Source of the DNA: Halomonas sp. HL-93
GTDB taxonomy: Bacteria > Pseudomonadota > Gammaproteobacteria > Pseudomonadales > Halomonadaceae
Direction: 5' to 3'
Length of the DNA stretch: 64,000 nt
Assembly (NCBI RefSeq): GCF_900086985.1
Contig: NZ_LT593974.1
Location: 1 to 64,000, forward strand
Shown: positions 19,328-28,618 of the stretch, piece by piece
How the letters are laid out: the number at the start of each line of letters is the position of its first letter
How positions within the stretch are numbered: the first letter of the stretch is position 1
Made by a program: the position numbers and the translations under genes
Notes under the pieces: generated by a model
The model's database searches: none
What the model saw: the letters and a program-made list of their open reading frames with translations, nothing else
What the model was told of the DNA's origin: nothing

Positions 19328-20134
19328 ATGAGTGAGTTGGAGGCTCGTAAGCCGTTGCTAAGCAGCGGCCATTTGCGTCTGTTAACGTTTAATCTCCAGG
19401 TAGGCATCCAAACCTCGGCGTACCATCATTACGTGACGCGCAGCTGGCAGCATTTTTTGCCCCATCCCCGCCGGTTGCAGCGACTGGAGCTGATGGCCGA
19501 GGTGATGGGCAAGTTTGATGTGGTCGGGCTACAAGAAGTTGATGGCGGCAGCTTTCGCTCAAGCCGCATCAACCAAGTTGAATACCTGGCCACTAAAGCG
19601 GGCTTGCCTCACCATTTTCAGCAACTCAATCGCAATCTGGGGCGCATTGCCCAGCATAGCAATGGACTGTTGTCGCGGTTGGTTCCCAGTCAAGTAGAGG
19701 AGCACCGCTTGCCGGGCGCGATGCCCGGGCGCGGTGCTATTCATGCTCGCTTTGGAGAGGGGCCGGATGCACTGCATATTTTTGTCGCGCATTTGGCGCT
19801 GAGTCACCGCGGGCGTGTGCGGCAGTTGAATTACCTTAGCGATATTATTCAGCCGCTGCGCCATGTGGTGGTGATGGGGGATTTGAACTGCACGCCGGAC
19901 CAACTTCACGCCCACGAGCGCTTCAATGACTCGCTGCCGCTACACCCAGTGAAGCCCCTGCTTAGCTACCCTTCCTGGCAGCCACGGCGCGCACTGGATC
20001 ATATTCTGCTTTCCCAATCTCTTGAGGTGGCGGACGTGCAGGTGTTGGATCACCTGTTCTCTGATCACCTGCCGATTGCCGTTGATTTGCCGCTACCCGA
20101 GGCGTGTTTGGCGGCGATTCGCTCAAGCGTTTAA
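19328..20134 (+). CDS. Endonuclease/exonuclease/phosphatase (EEP) family hydrolase
   Basis: About 268 residues with the EEP metal-dependent phosphodiesterase motifs in order: LTFNLQVG, VVGLQEVDGG with the metal-binding Glu, VVVMGDLNCTPD, and the final DHILLS...FSDHLPIAVDL with the catalytic Asp-His. There is no signal peptide. Family members cut DNA, sphingomyelin or phosphoinositides, and this one cannot be assigned. An in-frame ATG four codons upstream (19316) is equally usable. Confidence 0.82.
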   Translation: MSELEARKPLLSSGHLRLLTFNLQVGIQTSAYHHYVTRSWQHFLPHPRRLQRLELMAEVMGKFDVVGLQEVDGGSFRSSRINQVEYLATKAGLPHHFQQLNRNLGRIAQHSNGLLSRLVPSQVEEHRLPGAMPGRGAIHARFGEGPDALHIFVAHLALSHRGRVRQLNYLSDIIQPLRHVVVMGDLNCTPDQLHAHERFNDSLPLHPVKPLLSYPSWQPRRALDHILLSQSLEVADVQVLDHLFSDHLPIAVDLPLPEACLAAIRSSV

Positions 20135-20236
20135 TAATAAGCACATCTGGCTGCGCGCGGCCGCTGCATTGTCTGCGTATATGCGCTATTGTCTGGGTCG
20201 CTGACTCCCCTTAGCCGTATTACGCGAGACACCTCC

Positions 20237-20797
20237 ATGTCGGACACAACACAAATACCTGCGTTTATTGGTGCGCTGGACCGCGCTTCAGAGTGGTTCG
20301 GGCGCACCCTTGCGTGGCTGATCATCATTATGATGTTAATTCAGTTCGCGATTGTACTACTCCGCTATGCCTTCAGCGTGAACAGCATTTTTATGCAAGA
20401 GCTGGTGATGTACATGCATGCCAGCGTCTTTATGCTCGCTGCCGCCTATACCTTTCGCCACGATGGCCATGTGCGGGTCGATATCTTTTATCGAGGCATG
20501 TCGCCGCGCCGCCAAGCATTAATCAATATCGCCGGTATTATAACGCTACTGATGCCGGTGATGATCTTCGTCATCGCCTCCAGTCTGGGTTACGTGGCCA
20601 ACTCCTGGCGCATCATGGAAACCTCTTCAGATCACGGTGGTATTCCGGCCGTCTTCGTACTGAAAACCTTAATACCGCTGTTTGCATTGTTAATGATCGT
20701 GCAAGGCGCGATTGAGATTGTACGGAATGGCTACGTGTTGGCTGGCCGAATAGCGCCGCCTGCCAAGGATGATAACCATCTTGAGGAGCGCGTTTGA
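20237..20797 (+). CDS. TRAP transporter small permease (DctQ type)
   Basis: A 186-residue inner-membrane protein with four hydrophobic segments, the DctQ layout. QELVMYMHASVFMLAAAYTFRHDGHVRVDI near residue 50 is the characteristic region. It pairs with the large permease whose ATG overlaps its stop by four bases. The frame is open from 20189, but the ATG at 20237 gives the usual N-terminus. The gene order here is Q-M-P, unlike the P-Q-M order of the other two TRAP sets in the window. Confidence 0.9.
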   Translation: MSDTTQIPAFIGALDRASEWFGRTLAWLIIIMMLIQFAIVLLRYAFSVNSIFMQELVMYMHASVFMLAAAYTFRHDGHVRVDIFYRGMSPRRQALINIAGIITLLMPVMIFVIASSLGYVANSWRIMETSSDHGGIPAVFVLKTLIPLFALLMIVQGAIEIVRNGYVLAGRIAPPAKDDNHLEERV

Positions 20798-22203
20798 TGC
20801 TCGAGTTCATGCCGATTATTTTATTTGCCGCCATCTGCATTGTGTTGATGTTCGGTTTCCCCGTCGCGCTTTCATTGGCGGGCACAGCGCTATTATTTGC
20901 CGGGATGGGGCTTGGCCTGGAAGCGATGGGCATCGATGCCAACTTCGATAGTGGCTATCTTGCCGCCTTGCCTAACCGGCTCTACGGCATTATGACCAAC
21001 CAAACCCTGTTGGCAGTGCCACTGTTTGTACTCATGGGCGTGTTGCTTGAGAAATCTAAAGTGGCGGAAACGCTGCTCGATGCCATGGCGTTGCTGTTTG
21101 GTGCCATGCGCGGCGGTTTGGGCATTTCGGTAACGCTGGTGGGCATGCTGATGGCCGCTTCCACCGGCATCGTGGGGGCCACTGTGGTTACCATGGGCTT
21201 GATGTCACTGCCTACCATGCTGAAACGTGGCTACAGCACCTCGCTCGCGACGGGCACCATCTGCGCCACCGGTACGCTGGGGCAAATTATTCCGCCTTCT
21301 ATCGCGCTAGTATTGCTCGGTGATGTGTTGTCATCGGCGTATCAGCAAGCCCAGTTGGATATGGGCATTTTTAGCCCCAAGACGGTATCGGTGGGCGATC
21401 TGTTCATGGGCGCGCTGGTGCCAGGGTTACTCCTGGTCGTGATGTACATGATTTACGTAGCGCTCGTGGCGTGGCTGCGTCCCAGTATGGCGCCTGCGGC
21501 GGATCGAAAGGAATTGATGGAGGAGCTTGGCCACACCACGGGGCTGGGCATGCTGCTGCTCAAAGGTTTGGTGCCGCCAGTGGTGCTGATTGTGGCAGTG
21601 CTGGGGTCGATTTTGAGCGGCTTTGCCACGCCCACCGAGGCTTCGGCGGTCGGTGCGTTTGGTGCTCTAGTGTTGGCACTGGCCTACCGCCAGCTCGACA
21701 TGGCCACCTTAAAGGATGTACTGCGCTCGACGACCAACGTCACTACCATGGTGTTTCTGATTCTGATCGGCGCGGCGCTGTTCTCGCTGGTCTTCAGGGC
21801 CTACGGTGGCGAGCACATGGTCACGGAGCTATTCGAGGGCATGCCTGGCGGCGTAGTGGGCGCAACGATTATCGTGATGCTGGTGATCTTTCTACTCGGC
21901 TTCATTCTCGACTTTATCGAAATCACCTTTGTGGTGGTGCCCATTGTCGGGCCGATTTTACTTGCCATGGGCCTCGATCCGATTTGGCTGGGTATTATGA
22001 TCGCGATTAATCTGCAAACGTCCTTCCTGACGCCGCCATTTGGTTTTGCACTGTTTTATCTGCGCGGAGTGGCACCCCCGTCGGTGTCCACCTCAGCGAT
22101 TTATCTCGGCGTTATTCCGTTTATTCTGATGCAGCTGGGCATGTTGCTCCTACTGGCGTTCTTTCCCCAGTTGGCGACGTGGCTGCCCACGCAGTTTGGC
22201 TAA
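20794..22203 (+). CDS. TRAP transporter large permease (DctM type)
   Basis: A 469-residue protein with 12 or more hydrophobic segments, the sodium-driven transport subunit of a TRAP system. The length exceeds the usual 425 residues because of inserted segments around residues 165-215, a feature of the large-permease group that works with TakP-type binding proteins. Motifs GILVGATVVTMGLMSLPTML and GQIIPPSIALVLLGD are present. It overlaps dctQ by four bases and is separated from its binding-protein gene by a strong stem-loop. Confidence 0.92.
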   Translation: MMLEFMPIILFAAICIVLMFGFPVALSLAGTALLFAGMGLGLEAMGIDANFDSGYLAALPNRLYGIMTNQTLLAVPLFVLMGVLLEKSKVAETLLDAMALLFGAMRGGLGISVTLVGMLMAASTGIVGATVVTMGLMSLPTMLKRGYSTSLATGTICATGTLGQIIPPSIALVLLGDVLSSAYQQAQLDMGIFSPKTVSVGDLFMGALVPGLLLVVMYMIYVALVAWLRPSMAPAADRKELMEELGHTTGLGMLLLKGLVPPVVLIVAVLGSILSGFATPTEASAVGAFGALVLALAYRQLDMATLKDVLRSTTNVTTMVFLILIGAALFSLVFRAYGGEHMVTELFEGMPGGVVGATIIVMLVIFLLGFILDFIEITFVVVPIVGPILLAMGLDPIWLGIMIAINLQTSFLTPPFGFALFYLRGVAPPSVSTSAIYLGVIPFILMQLGMLLLLAFFPQLATWLPTQFG

Positions 22204-22296
22204 CCGATGATAGGTTGAAACGCGGTGCTGCTATCAACGCAAGTAAGTGGCAGTCTTACCATCATTATTAAAACAACCGATTGATTTTGCAGTAAG

Positions 22297-22332
22297 CCGC
22301 CCAGTGCTGGGGTCGTACCCGGCGCTGGGCGG
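22297..22332 (+). terminator. Stem-loop between dctM and the binding-protein gene
   Basis: CCGCCCAGTGC (22297-22307) pairs with GCGCTGGGCGG (22322-22332) with one wobble, and GGGT/ACCC pair again inside the loop. Only four T residues follow after TG, so it is more likely a partial terminator or RNA-stability element than a full stop. Confidence 0.55.
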
Positions 22333-22380
22333 TGTTTTCCCTACCCATAAAAGAAATAATAGAAAGTAGAGGGTTCTTGC

Positions 22381-23493
22381 ATGAAAGCTAAAACGCTTCC
22401 CGTCGCCATTGCCATGACGACCGCTATGTCCGCCAGTTTGCTGGTGGTTTCAAGTATCGATAACCACGCCCAGGCGCAAGAAGAGGAATTTCGTTGGAAA
22501 ATGGTCACCTCCTGGCCGAAAAACTTCCCAGGTGTGGGCCAAGGCCCTGAACGTCTCGCGGAGCTGGTTGATGAAATGTCGAATGGCCGCTTAACCATCG
22601 AAGTGTTTGGTGCTGGTCAACTGGTGCCGGGGTTTGAGGTATTTGACGCCGTTTCCGACGGCACCGCCGAGTTGGGTCACTCCGCTTCCTATTACTGGAA
22701 AGGTAAAGCCCCGGCAGCCCAGTTCTTTGCTGCCGTACCGTTTGGCATGAATGCTCAGGAAATGAACGCCTGGCTGCACTTTGGCGGCGGCATGGAGTTG
22801 TGGAACGAGCTTTACGATGAATTCGGCGTCGACGTATTGGTGGCGGGTGCCTCAGGCGTGCAAATGGGCGGCTGGTACAACAAAGAGATCAATTCGGTTG
22901 ATGATCTCGATGGCCTGAAAATGCGCATGCCCGGTCTGGGTGGTGAAGTGATGAACCGCATGGGGGTGGCGATCGTTAATATGCCGGGCGGCGAGATTTT
23001 CACGTCGCTACAGTCGGGTGCGATTGATGCGACCGAGTGGATTGGCCCGTATAACGATCTGGCCTTTGGACTGCACCAGGCGGCGGATTACTACTACTAC
23101 CCGGGCTGGCACGAGCCGACCGTGATGTTCGAAGCCATCGTCAATGAAGAGGCGATGGCCGAACTGCCCGCGGACCTGCAGGCGATCCTGACGACGGCCA
23201 TACGCGACGTCAATGCCAACGTGCTGGATGAGTATACGGCACGTAACAATGATGCGCTGGAAACGCTGGTCAACGAGCATGAGGTTGAGCTGCGCCGCAT
23301 TCCTGACGACGTGCTGGCCCAGGCGCGCGAGCATTCGGAAGATGTCATCGCGGAACTGGCAGAATCCAGCGAGCTGGCGACACGGATCTACGAGTCCTAC
23401 CGGGCTTTCCAGGATAAGGTCGAGGATTACCACGCGATCTCTGAGCAGGCTTACTACAACGCTCGTAACCCCGAAGGCGATAACGCGCAATAA
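22381..23493 (+). CDS. TRAP transporter substrate-binding protein, TakP-like
   Basis: A 370-residue periplasmic binding protein with a Sec signal peptide (about residues 1-32). Mature motifs FRWKMVTSWPKNFPGVGQGPERLAE, ASYYWKGKAP and ATEWIGPYNDLAFGLHQAADYYYYPGWHEP are characteristic of the TakP branch, whose studied members bind 2-oxo acids (Rhodobacter TakP) or lactate with calcium (a Thermus homologue). The Arg, Trp and Glu residues of that pocket appear kept. A 2-oxo acid or related monocarboxylate is therefore the probable ligand (inference). It is the third gene of the Q-M-P set. Confidence 0.87.
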   Translation: MKAKTLPVAIAMTTAMSASLLVVSSIDNHAQAQEEEFRWKMVTSWPKNFPGVGQGPERLAELVDEMSNGRLTIEVFGAGQLVPGFEVFDAVSDGTAELGHSASYYWKGKAPAAQFFAAVPFGMNAQEMNAWLHFGGGMELWNELYDEFGVDVLVAGASGVQMGGWYNKEINSVDDLDGLKMRMPGLGGEVMNRMGVAIVNMPGGEIFTSLQSGAIDATEWIGPYNDLAFGLHQAADYYYYPGWHEPTVMFEAIVNEEAMAELPADLQAILTTAIRDVNANVLDEYTARNNDALETLVNEHEVELRRIPDDVLAQAREHSEDVIAELAESSELATRIYESYRAFQDKVEDYHAISEQAYYNARNPEGDNAQ

Positions 23494-23516
23494 CGCGAGT
23501 ATTAGCGCGCAATGCT

Positions 23517-23541
23517 ATGGCCGCCTACGGGCGGCCATTTG
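23517..23541 (+). terminator. Terminator after the TakP-like gene
   Basis: ATGGCCGCC (23517-23525), a TACG loop, and GGCGGCCAT (23530-23538), followed by a short T-run. The nine-pair stem with a UNCG-type tetraloop is very stable and ends the TRAP operon before thiD. Confidence 0.7.
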
Positions 23542-23614
23542 CGTGTTTGGGGCAGCACAAAAGGCTCAGCTTGGGTATCCTAGATGAATATTGATTACTT
23601 TGCCGAGGGGCACC

Positions 23615-24445
23615 ATGTCTACCGATACCCGCTTGCGTAATGTGCTTACCATTGCTGGCTCCGACCCGTCAGGTGGCGCTGGGCTGCAGGGTGATTTGAA
23701 AACCTTCTCGGCACTTGGTGTCTACGGCACGAATGTGATCACCGCAGTGATCGCCCAGAATACCTGCGGCGTGGCCTCGGTATACCCGGTGTCGCCCCAG
23801 GTGATTCGCGAGCAGTTGGAAAACTTGCTCGACGATGTCGAGATCGATGCGGTCAAGATTGGCATGGTCGCCAGTCGCGACGTGGCTGAGGTGATCGCCG
23901 ACGTGCTGCGTCGGTGTCGGCCGCGTTGGATCGTCCTCGACCCGGTGATGGTGGCCAAAAGCGGCGATATTCTGGTCGATAATGACGGCATCCGCGCGGT
24001 GCGCGATATCCTCGTGCCGCTGGCGGACGTGATTACCCCCAACCTGCCCGAAGCTGCGGTGCTGCTTGACGCATCATCGCCCACCGGTCTGGATGAAATG
24101 GAGGCAATGCTGCCTGGCCTAACGCAGCTTGGCGCGCCTTATGTGGTACTCAAAGGGGGTCATCTGCGTGGCGAGACCTGCCCTGACTTGCTGGCGACCC
24201 CCAGCGAGCACCGCTGGTTGCCCGCATCGCGTATTGACACCGAGAATTTGCACGGCACCGGCTGTGCGCTGTCGTCGGCGATTGCCGCCTGCCTGGCCAA
24301 GCTCCCGCCAGATGCTGAGACAGATGCGCCGGTCGCCGCCATTGCTGAGGCCAAACAGTGGCTGCATGCTGGCCTGGAAGCCAGCGTAAGGCTGAATGTG
24401 GGTCACGGGCGCGGCCCGGTGCACCACTTTCACGCTTGGTGGTAA
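23615..24445 (+). CDS. thiD: Hydroxymethylpyrimidine/phosphomethylpyrimidine kinase
   Basis: A 276-residue ribokinase-family enzyme that phosphorylates HMP twice for thiamine synthesis. N-terminal VLTIAGSDPSGGAGLQGDLKTF, VLDPVMVAKSGD and the C-terminal NLHGTGCALSSAIAA anion-hole motif are diagnostic. The ATG at 23615 has GAGGGG upstream; a TTG at 23591 is less likely. It lies alone, away from thiSG at the far end of the window, and I see no TPP riboswitch ahead of it. Confidence 0.93.
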   Translation: MSTDTRLRNVLTIAGSDPSGGAGLQGDLKTFSALGVYGTNVITAVIAQNTCGVASVYPVSPQVIREQLENLLDDVEIDAVKIGMVASRDVAEVIADVLRRCRPRWIVLDPVMVAKSGDILVDNDGIRAVRDILVPLADVITPNLPEAAVLLDASSPTGLDEMEAMLPGLTQLGAPYVVLKGGHLRGETCPDLLATPSEHRWLPASRIDTENLHGTGCALSSAIAACLAKLPPDAETDAPVAAIAEAKQWLHAGLEASVRLNVGHGRGPVHHFHAWW

Positions 24446-24578
24446 GCACCCCAGCGCTTCCAGCCAGTTAATGCGGCTTGCCTGGCTTGCGCAATAGGCC
24501 ATTGCGCACCATGCTGAAGGGTGTTCGCTTGCAGGCTGGCTAAACAAGGCTGAGTTGCTCGGCCGAGGAGCGTTTGCG

Positions 24579-25421
24579 ATGACCCGTACCGTGCTGTTTG
24601 CCACTGACCTCTCCGCCGATAATCGTGCCGCCTTTGCTAGGGCGTTGCGCTTGGCTTATGCCGACGGTGCTCAACTCGATATTATCCACGTGCTTGACCC
24701 CTATTTACCTCGACGCGTGTTTCACGATGTTGAAGCAGCGGTGGTGGATGATATCGCCGCAACCCTCAAAGATATTCGCGAAGATTACGCGCTTGAAGAA
24801 CCCAAAACGCTGATCCAGACCGTTGCCGGAGCGCCGTACGTCGAGATCATTCGCGAAGCCCACGAGCGTCAAGCAGATCTGGTGGTCGTGGGCATGCACC
24901 GCAAACGTGGCCAGAAAGACCTGCTCGCGGGGGCCACGTCGATGCGCATTATCCGCAGCGCCCCCTGCCCTGTGGTGGTTGCTTCGCAGCCGCCAACCCA
25001 GCCCTGGCGTTCGATACTGGTGCCGGTCGATTTTTCCCTGACCGCTCGTCATAGCCTGCGCGAGGCCTTGCAACGTTTTCCTGACGCCTCCTTAACGCTT
25101 TTGCATGCATGGAGCTTACCGGGAGAGCGCGAACTTGGCTCGCATCCTTACTATGCCCAATGGCGCGATCATGAGGTGGCGCGACTGCGCGAACGGCTCG
25201 CCCAGGAAGTCGACAGCTTGATGAACGAACTGGCGGGCGTGCCTGACGTTGAATTAGTGCTGGAGCATGGCCCACCGTGCGATGTCTTGAGTGCATATAT
25301 CAAGCGTCACACCCCTGACCTGGTGGTGATCGGTAGCCGAGACCAACCGCATCATGCGAGCCAATTGACCGATATGCTGTTAAGTGAGCCTCACTGTGAC
25401 GTAATGCTGTGCAGAGCATAG
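24579..25421 (+). CDS. Tandem universal stress protein (two UspA domains)
   Basis: A 280-residue protein with two Usp domains, at about 1-142 and 147-280. The first has the ATP-binding-type run GMHRKRGQKDLLAGATSMRIIRSAPCPVVVA; the second ends GSRDQPHHASQLTDMLLSEPHCDVMLCRA and lacks the full glycine pattern, so it may not bind nucleotide. GAGGAG eight bases before the ATG at 24579 sets the start. Its role is unknown; it appears monocistronic, preceded by a small inverted repeat at 24488-24508. Confidence 0.88.
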   Translation: MTRTVLFATDLSADNRAAFARALRLAYADGAQLDIIHVLDPYLPRRVFHDVEAAVVDDIAATLKDIREDYALEEPKTLIQTVAGAPYVEIIREAHERQADLVVVGMHRKRGQKDLLAGATSMRIIRSAPCPVVVASQPPTQPWRSILVPVDFSLTARHSLREALQRFPDASLTLLHAWSLPGERELGSHPYYAQWRDHEVARLRERLAQEVDSLMNELAGVPDVELVLEHGPPCDVLSAYIKRHTPDLVVIGSRDQPHHASQLTDMLLSEPHCDVMLCRA

Positions 25422-25491
25422 CTATACGGAACTTTTATTTAATTAATGTGTAGTATAGGTACCGTATTGTAATATCAAGAGGTGCCTGGCT

Positions 25492-26145
25492 ATGCCTTCA
25501 CTAAGCAATGTTTTTATAACTAATGCTTTTATAAGCAGGGTTTTTATAAGCATAGTTTTTATAAGCAATAGTTTGATGCGGCGAATGTCTCGCGTCGCGG
25601 TTTGGCTGGTCGGCGGTCTGTTGTTGCTCGGCTCCCCTATGCTCTGGGCGCAAACGGTGAGCGAAGAGGGTGAACGCTTCGAGCGAACCGTGGAAGAAAA
25701 CGGCCAGCGCTATGAGCTCATCGGTAGTGGTGTTTTCACCTACATGATCTGGACCGCCTATGCCGGGGCGTATTACCAAGCAGAGGGGGAAACGGATCCA
25801 CAGCCGCAAAGCGACATTCCCCGCCGTCTGGAATTGGCCTATTTCCACGGCATCGAAGCTGAAGAGTTTGCCGACGCCACCACAGAAACATTGCAAGATA
25901 CGCTTAGCAGCAGCGACTATAGCGCGCTAGAACGTGATCTTGAGGCCTTCAACGACAGCTATCGCGATGTTAGCCCCGGTGATCGCTATGTGCTGAGCTG
26001 GGATGGTGACGATTTGCGGCTAGTGCTCAATGGCGAAACGTTGTTTGAAGGCGGCGATGCCGACTTGGCCAATGCTATGTTTGGCATCTGGCTAGGCGAA
26101 GAACCGCTTGGGGAAGACTTCCGCGACGCATTGTTAGGTCGGTAA
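25492..26145 (+). CDS. Chalcone-isomerase-like exported protein with repeat-encoded N-terminus
   Basis: A 217-residue protein. From about residue 60 it matches the bacterial chalcone-isomerase-like family (GSGVFTYMIWTAYAGAYY, LELAYFHGIEAEEFADAT, and a C-terminal FGIWLGEEPLGEDFRDALLG); these are not proven isomerases and their role is unknown. A signal peptide is visible at about residues 29-53 (MRRMSRVAVWLVGGLLLLGSPMLWAQ). Before it come 28 residues made largely of a five-residue repeat (VFIT, AFIS, VFIS, VFIS). An AAGAGGT site eight bases before the ATG at 25492 supports this long start; ATGs at 25576 and 25585 give a normal signal peptide. Confidence 0.75.
   Translation: MPSLSNVFITNAFISRVFISIVFISNSLMRRMSRVAVWLVGGLLLLGSPMLWAQTVSEEGERFERTVEENGQRYELIGSGVFTYMIWTAYAGAYYQAEGETDPQPQSDIPRRLELAYFHGIEAEEFADATTETLQDTLSSSDYSALERDLEAFNDSYRDVSPGDRYVLSWDGDDLRLVLNGETLFEGGDADLANAMFGIWLGEEPLGEDFRDALLGR
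25507..25566 (+). repeat. Four tandem 15-bp repeats inside the chalcone-isomerase-like gene
   Basis: Units at 25507-25521, 25522-25536, 25537-25551 and 25552-25566 share the core TTTTATAAGC with variable first bases; a fifth partial unit follows. Because 15 is a multiple of three, copy-number change keeps the frame. The run is much richer in A and T than the flanking coding sequence. Confidence 0.9.
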
Positions 26146-26196
26146 TCACGCGCCCGCAAGCACGTTATACTGATGTTTTTGCGAGAGTGGCATAGC

Positions 26197-26634
26197 GTGA
26201 AAGCACTGATTCAGCGGGTAACGCGGGCAAGCGTCGAGGTTGAGGGCGCCACGGTTGGCGCCATCGACCATGGGCTGCTGGCACTGGTGGGGGTCGAAAA
26301 GGGCGATAGCGAAGCGGCGGCTGACAAACTACTGCACAAGCTGCTTCACTACCGTGTATTCAACGATGCCGACGGTAAGATGAACCATAACCTTCAGCAG
26401 GCCGGTGGGGGATTGCTGCTGGTATCGCAGTTCACCCTGGCCGCTGAGACGCATAAAGGGTTGCGGCCCGGTTTTTCAAGCGCCGCGCCCCCCGCGGAAG
26501 GCGAGCGGCTATTTAATTATCTGGTGACGCAGTCACATAACGCCTGGCAATACGTGGCCACCGGCGAATTTGGTGCCAATATGCAGGTCTCGCTGGTTAA
26601 CGATGGGCCGGTAACGTTTTTATTGGAAAGCTAG
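26197..26634 (+). CDS. dtd: D-aminoacyl-tRNA deacylase
   Basis: A 145-residue enzyme, the exact usual length, that clears D-amino acids mischarged on tRNA. Motifs: [17 protein letters not shown] at the N-terminus, [21 protein letters not shown] (SQFTL active-site motif) near residue 73, and the [15 protein letters not shown] end with the NxGP-like motif. The GTG at 26197 is chosen over an ATG at 26173 because it restores the normal start. It overlaps the ABC-F gene on the other strand by four bases. Confidence 0.94.
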   Translation: MKALIQRVTRASVEVEGATVGAIDHGLLALVGVEKGDSEAAADKLLHKLLHYRVFNDADGKMNHNLQQAGGGLLLVSQFTLAAETHKGLRPGFSSAAPPAEGERLFNYLVTQSHNAWQYVATGEFGANMQVSLVNDGPVTFLLES

Positions 26635-28589
26635 CCTTCTTCACTGGTCAGCAGCTCGGCTTCCATTGCCTCTAAGGCTTCTTCTGCGGCCAGCCATTCG
26701 GCTTCGGCATCGTTGAGGCGCGTTTTGATATCGGCTTGGCGGGCCAGGATGTCGGTTAGTTCCGCTTTACGCGCTGCATCGGTATACAGCGCAGGGTCGG
26801 CCAGCGTTTCTTCTAACGTCACCAGCGCCGCTTGTTCGCGCTCCATCGCCTTTTCTGCCTGGTCGCGCGCTTTTTTCAAGGGGCGCAGCTTTTCGCGTAG
26901 CCCGGCGGCGGCCTTACGCGCTGCCTTACGTGCTTCGCGGTTATCGCCGCTTGGCTGCTGACCTTGGCGCTCGCTTTTTTCGCTACGATTATCGCGGCGG
27001 CTTTCTTCCAGGCGGGCCTTTAACCAGGCCCGATAATCGTCCAGATCGCCGTCAAAGGGTTCAACACGGTGGTCGGCTACCCGCCAGAATTCATCTACCG
27101 TAGCGCGCAACAGGTGGCGGTCGTGGGATACCAAAATCACGGTGCCCTCAAAACTGGCCAGCGCCTGGGTGAGCGCCTCACGCATTTCCAAATCCAGGTG
27201 GTTGGTGGGTTCGTCCAACAACAACAGGTTGGGCTTTTGCCATGCCACCAAAGCCAACGCCAGGCGTGCCTTCTCACCGCCTGAAAAAGTGGCGACCGAG
27301 CCAAAGGCATCGTCGCCTTTAAAACCAAAGCCCCCCAGAAAATTGCGAATATCCTGGTCGCTGGCAGTAGGCGAAAGCCGCTGTACATGCACAAACGGCG
27401 TAGTCGAGACGTCTAGCCCTTCCAACTGATGCTGAGCAAAATAGCCAATGGCCAGATGCTCGCCAGGTACGCGTTTGCCCTCCAGCAGTTCGAGCTCGCC
27501 GGTAAGCGATTTGATCAGCGTTGATTTACCCGCGCCGTTGGGGCCTAAAAGACCGATTCGGCTACCCGGTAACAGGGTGATGTTGACCTTTTCCAATTGG
27601 GCGACATCGCCTGCGTCGCCGCTATAGCCCAGTGTGGCTTGGTCGAGTACCAACAGCGGGTGCGAGGTTTTATCAGCCGCAGGCAGGGTAAAATGAAAGG
27701 GCGAGTCAACGTGGGCGACGGCAATATCTTCCATGCGCTCGAGCATTTTGACGCGGCTTTGTGCCTGTTTTGCCTTGGTCGCTTGAGCACGAAAGCGTGC
27801 GATAAAACGCTCTATTTCCTCGCGCCGAGCCTGCTGCTTGGCGGCTTCGGCCTGCTGAAGCGCGAGTTTTTCGCCACGGGTGCGTTCAAAGCGCGAGTAG
27901 TTGCCGCGGTACAGCTCTAGCGTTTGATGATGCATATGGACGATGTGGTTACACACGGCATCCAGGAAATCACGGTCGTGGGAAATCAACAGTAGCGTGC
28001 CGGGATATCGGGTAAGCCACTGCTCCAGCCACAGCAGTGCATCCAGGTCCAAGTGGTTGGTGGGCTCATCCAGTAGCAGCAGGTCGGAGGGCATAAACAG
28101 CGTGCGGGCCAGGTTGACGCGCATCCGCCAGCCGCCAGAAAATGCCGACAGCGGGCGACTGAGATCGGTTTGTACAAAGCCTAGCCCGACCAGCAATTGC
28201 GCAGCGCGCGACGCCGCGCGATAACCATCGAGGGTTTCAATCAAGCCGTGTAGTTCGGCTTCGCGGTGGGCTTCACCCGCTTCTCTGGCGGCCAGTAAGT
28301 CAGCTTCAGCTTGGCGTAGCGCCAGGTCACCATCGAGGACATACTCGATAATCGGTCGATCCAACGCATCGACTTCCTGGGCCATGTGCGCGATACGTTG
28401 CCCGCCACTTAACTCAACGTCGCCCTGGTCAGGGCCGAGCTCGCCTAGCAGCAGTTTAAAGAGGCTCGATTTGCCTGCACCGTTAGCTCCGATAATCCCC
28501 GCTTTCACCCCATCGGGTAGGGTGAGGTCGGCGTTGTCGAGTAGCGTTTGCGTGCCGCGTTGCAGGGCGACTTGGCGCAGTGCGATCAT
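26631..28589 (-). CDS. ABC-F family ATPase, YheS-like
   Basis: A 652-residue soluble protein with two ABC domains and no membrane part. Walker A motifs GANGAGKSS (about residue 35) and GPNGAGKST (about 345), signature motifs FSGGWRMR and [10 protein letters not shown], Walker B segments ending [12 protein letters not shown] in both, a linker between them and a charged coiled-coil C-terminus (about 540-652). Length and features fit the YheS branch, which acts on ribosomes. The gene ends within dtd on the other strand and is divergent from the TIGR02444 gene, with only 29 bases between starts. Confidence 0.92.
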   Translation of the reverse strand: MIALRQVALQRGTQTLLDNADLTLPDGVKAGIIGANGAGKSSLFKLLLGELGPDQGDVELSGGQRIAHMAQEVDALDRPIIEYVLDGDLALRQAEADLLAAREAGEAHREAELHGLIETLDGYRAASRAAQLLVGLGFVQTDLSRPLSAFSGGWRMRVNLARTLFMPSDLLLLDEPTNHLDLDALLWLEQWLTRYPGTLLLISHDRDFLDAVCNHIVHMHHQTLELYRGNYSRFERTRGEKLALQQAEAAKQQARREEIERFIARFRAQATKAKQAQSRVKMLERMEDIAVAHVDSPFHFTLPAADKTSHPLLVLDQATLGYSGDAGDVAQLEKVNITLLPGSRIGLLGPNGAGKSTLIKSLTGELELLEGKRVPGEHLAIGYFAQHQLEGLDVSTTPFVHVQRLSPTASDQDIRNFLGGFGFKGDDAFGSVATFSGGEKARLALALVAWQKPNLLLLDEPTNHLDLEMREALTQALASFEGTVILVSHDRHLLRATVDEFWRVADHRVEPFDGDLDDYRAWLKARLEESRRDNRSEKSERQGQQPSGDNREARKAARKAAAGLREKLRPLKKARDQAEKAMEREQAALVTLEETLADPALYTDAARKAELTDILARQADIKTRLNDAEAEWLAAEEALEAMEAELLTSEEG

Positions 28590-28618
28590 GCGTTCTCCCG
28601 AAAAGGATGGGTCATACG

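Noticed and set aside
24488-24508. Inverted repeat TGCGCAAT/ATTGCGCA after thiD as a terminator
   Set aside because: An eight-pair stem is present but there is no T-run, so I did not call it a terminator.
23494-24578. TPP riboswitch before thiD, or before thiS at 63828-63967
   Set aside because: I found no THI-box-like sequence in either upstream region.
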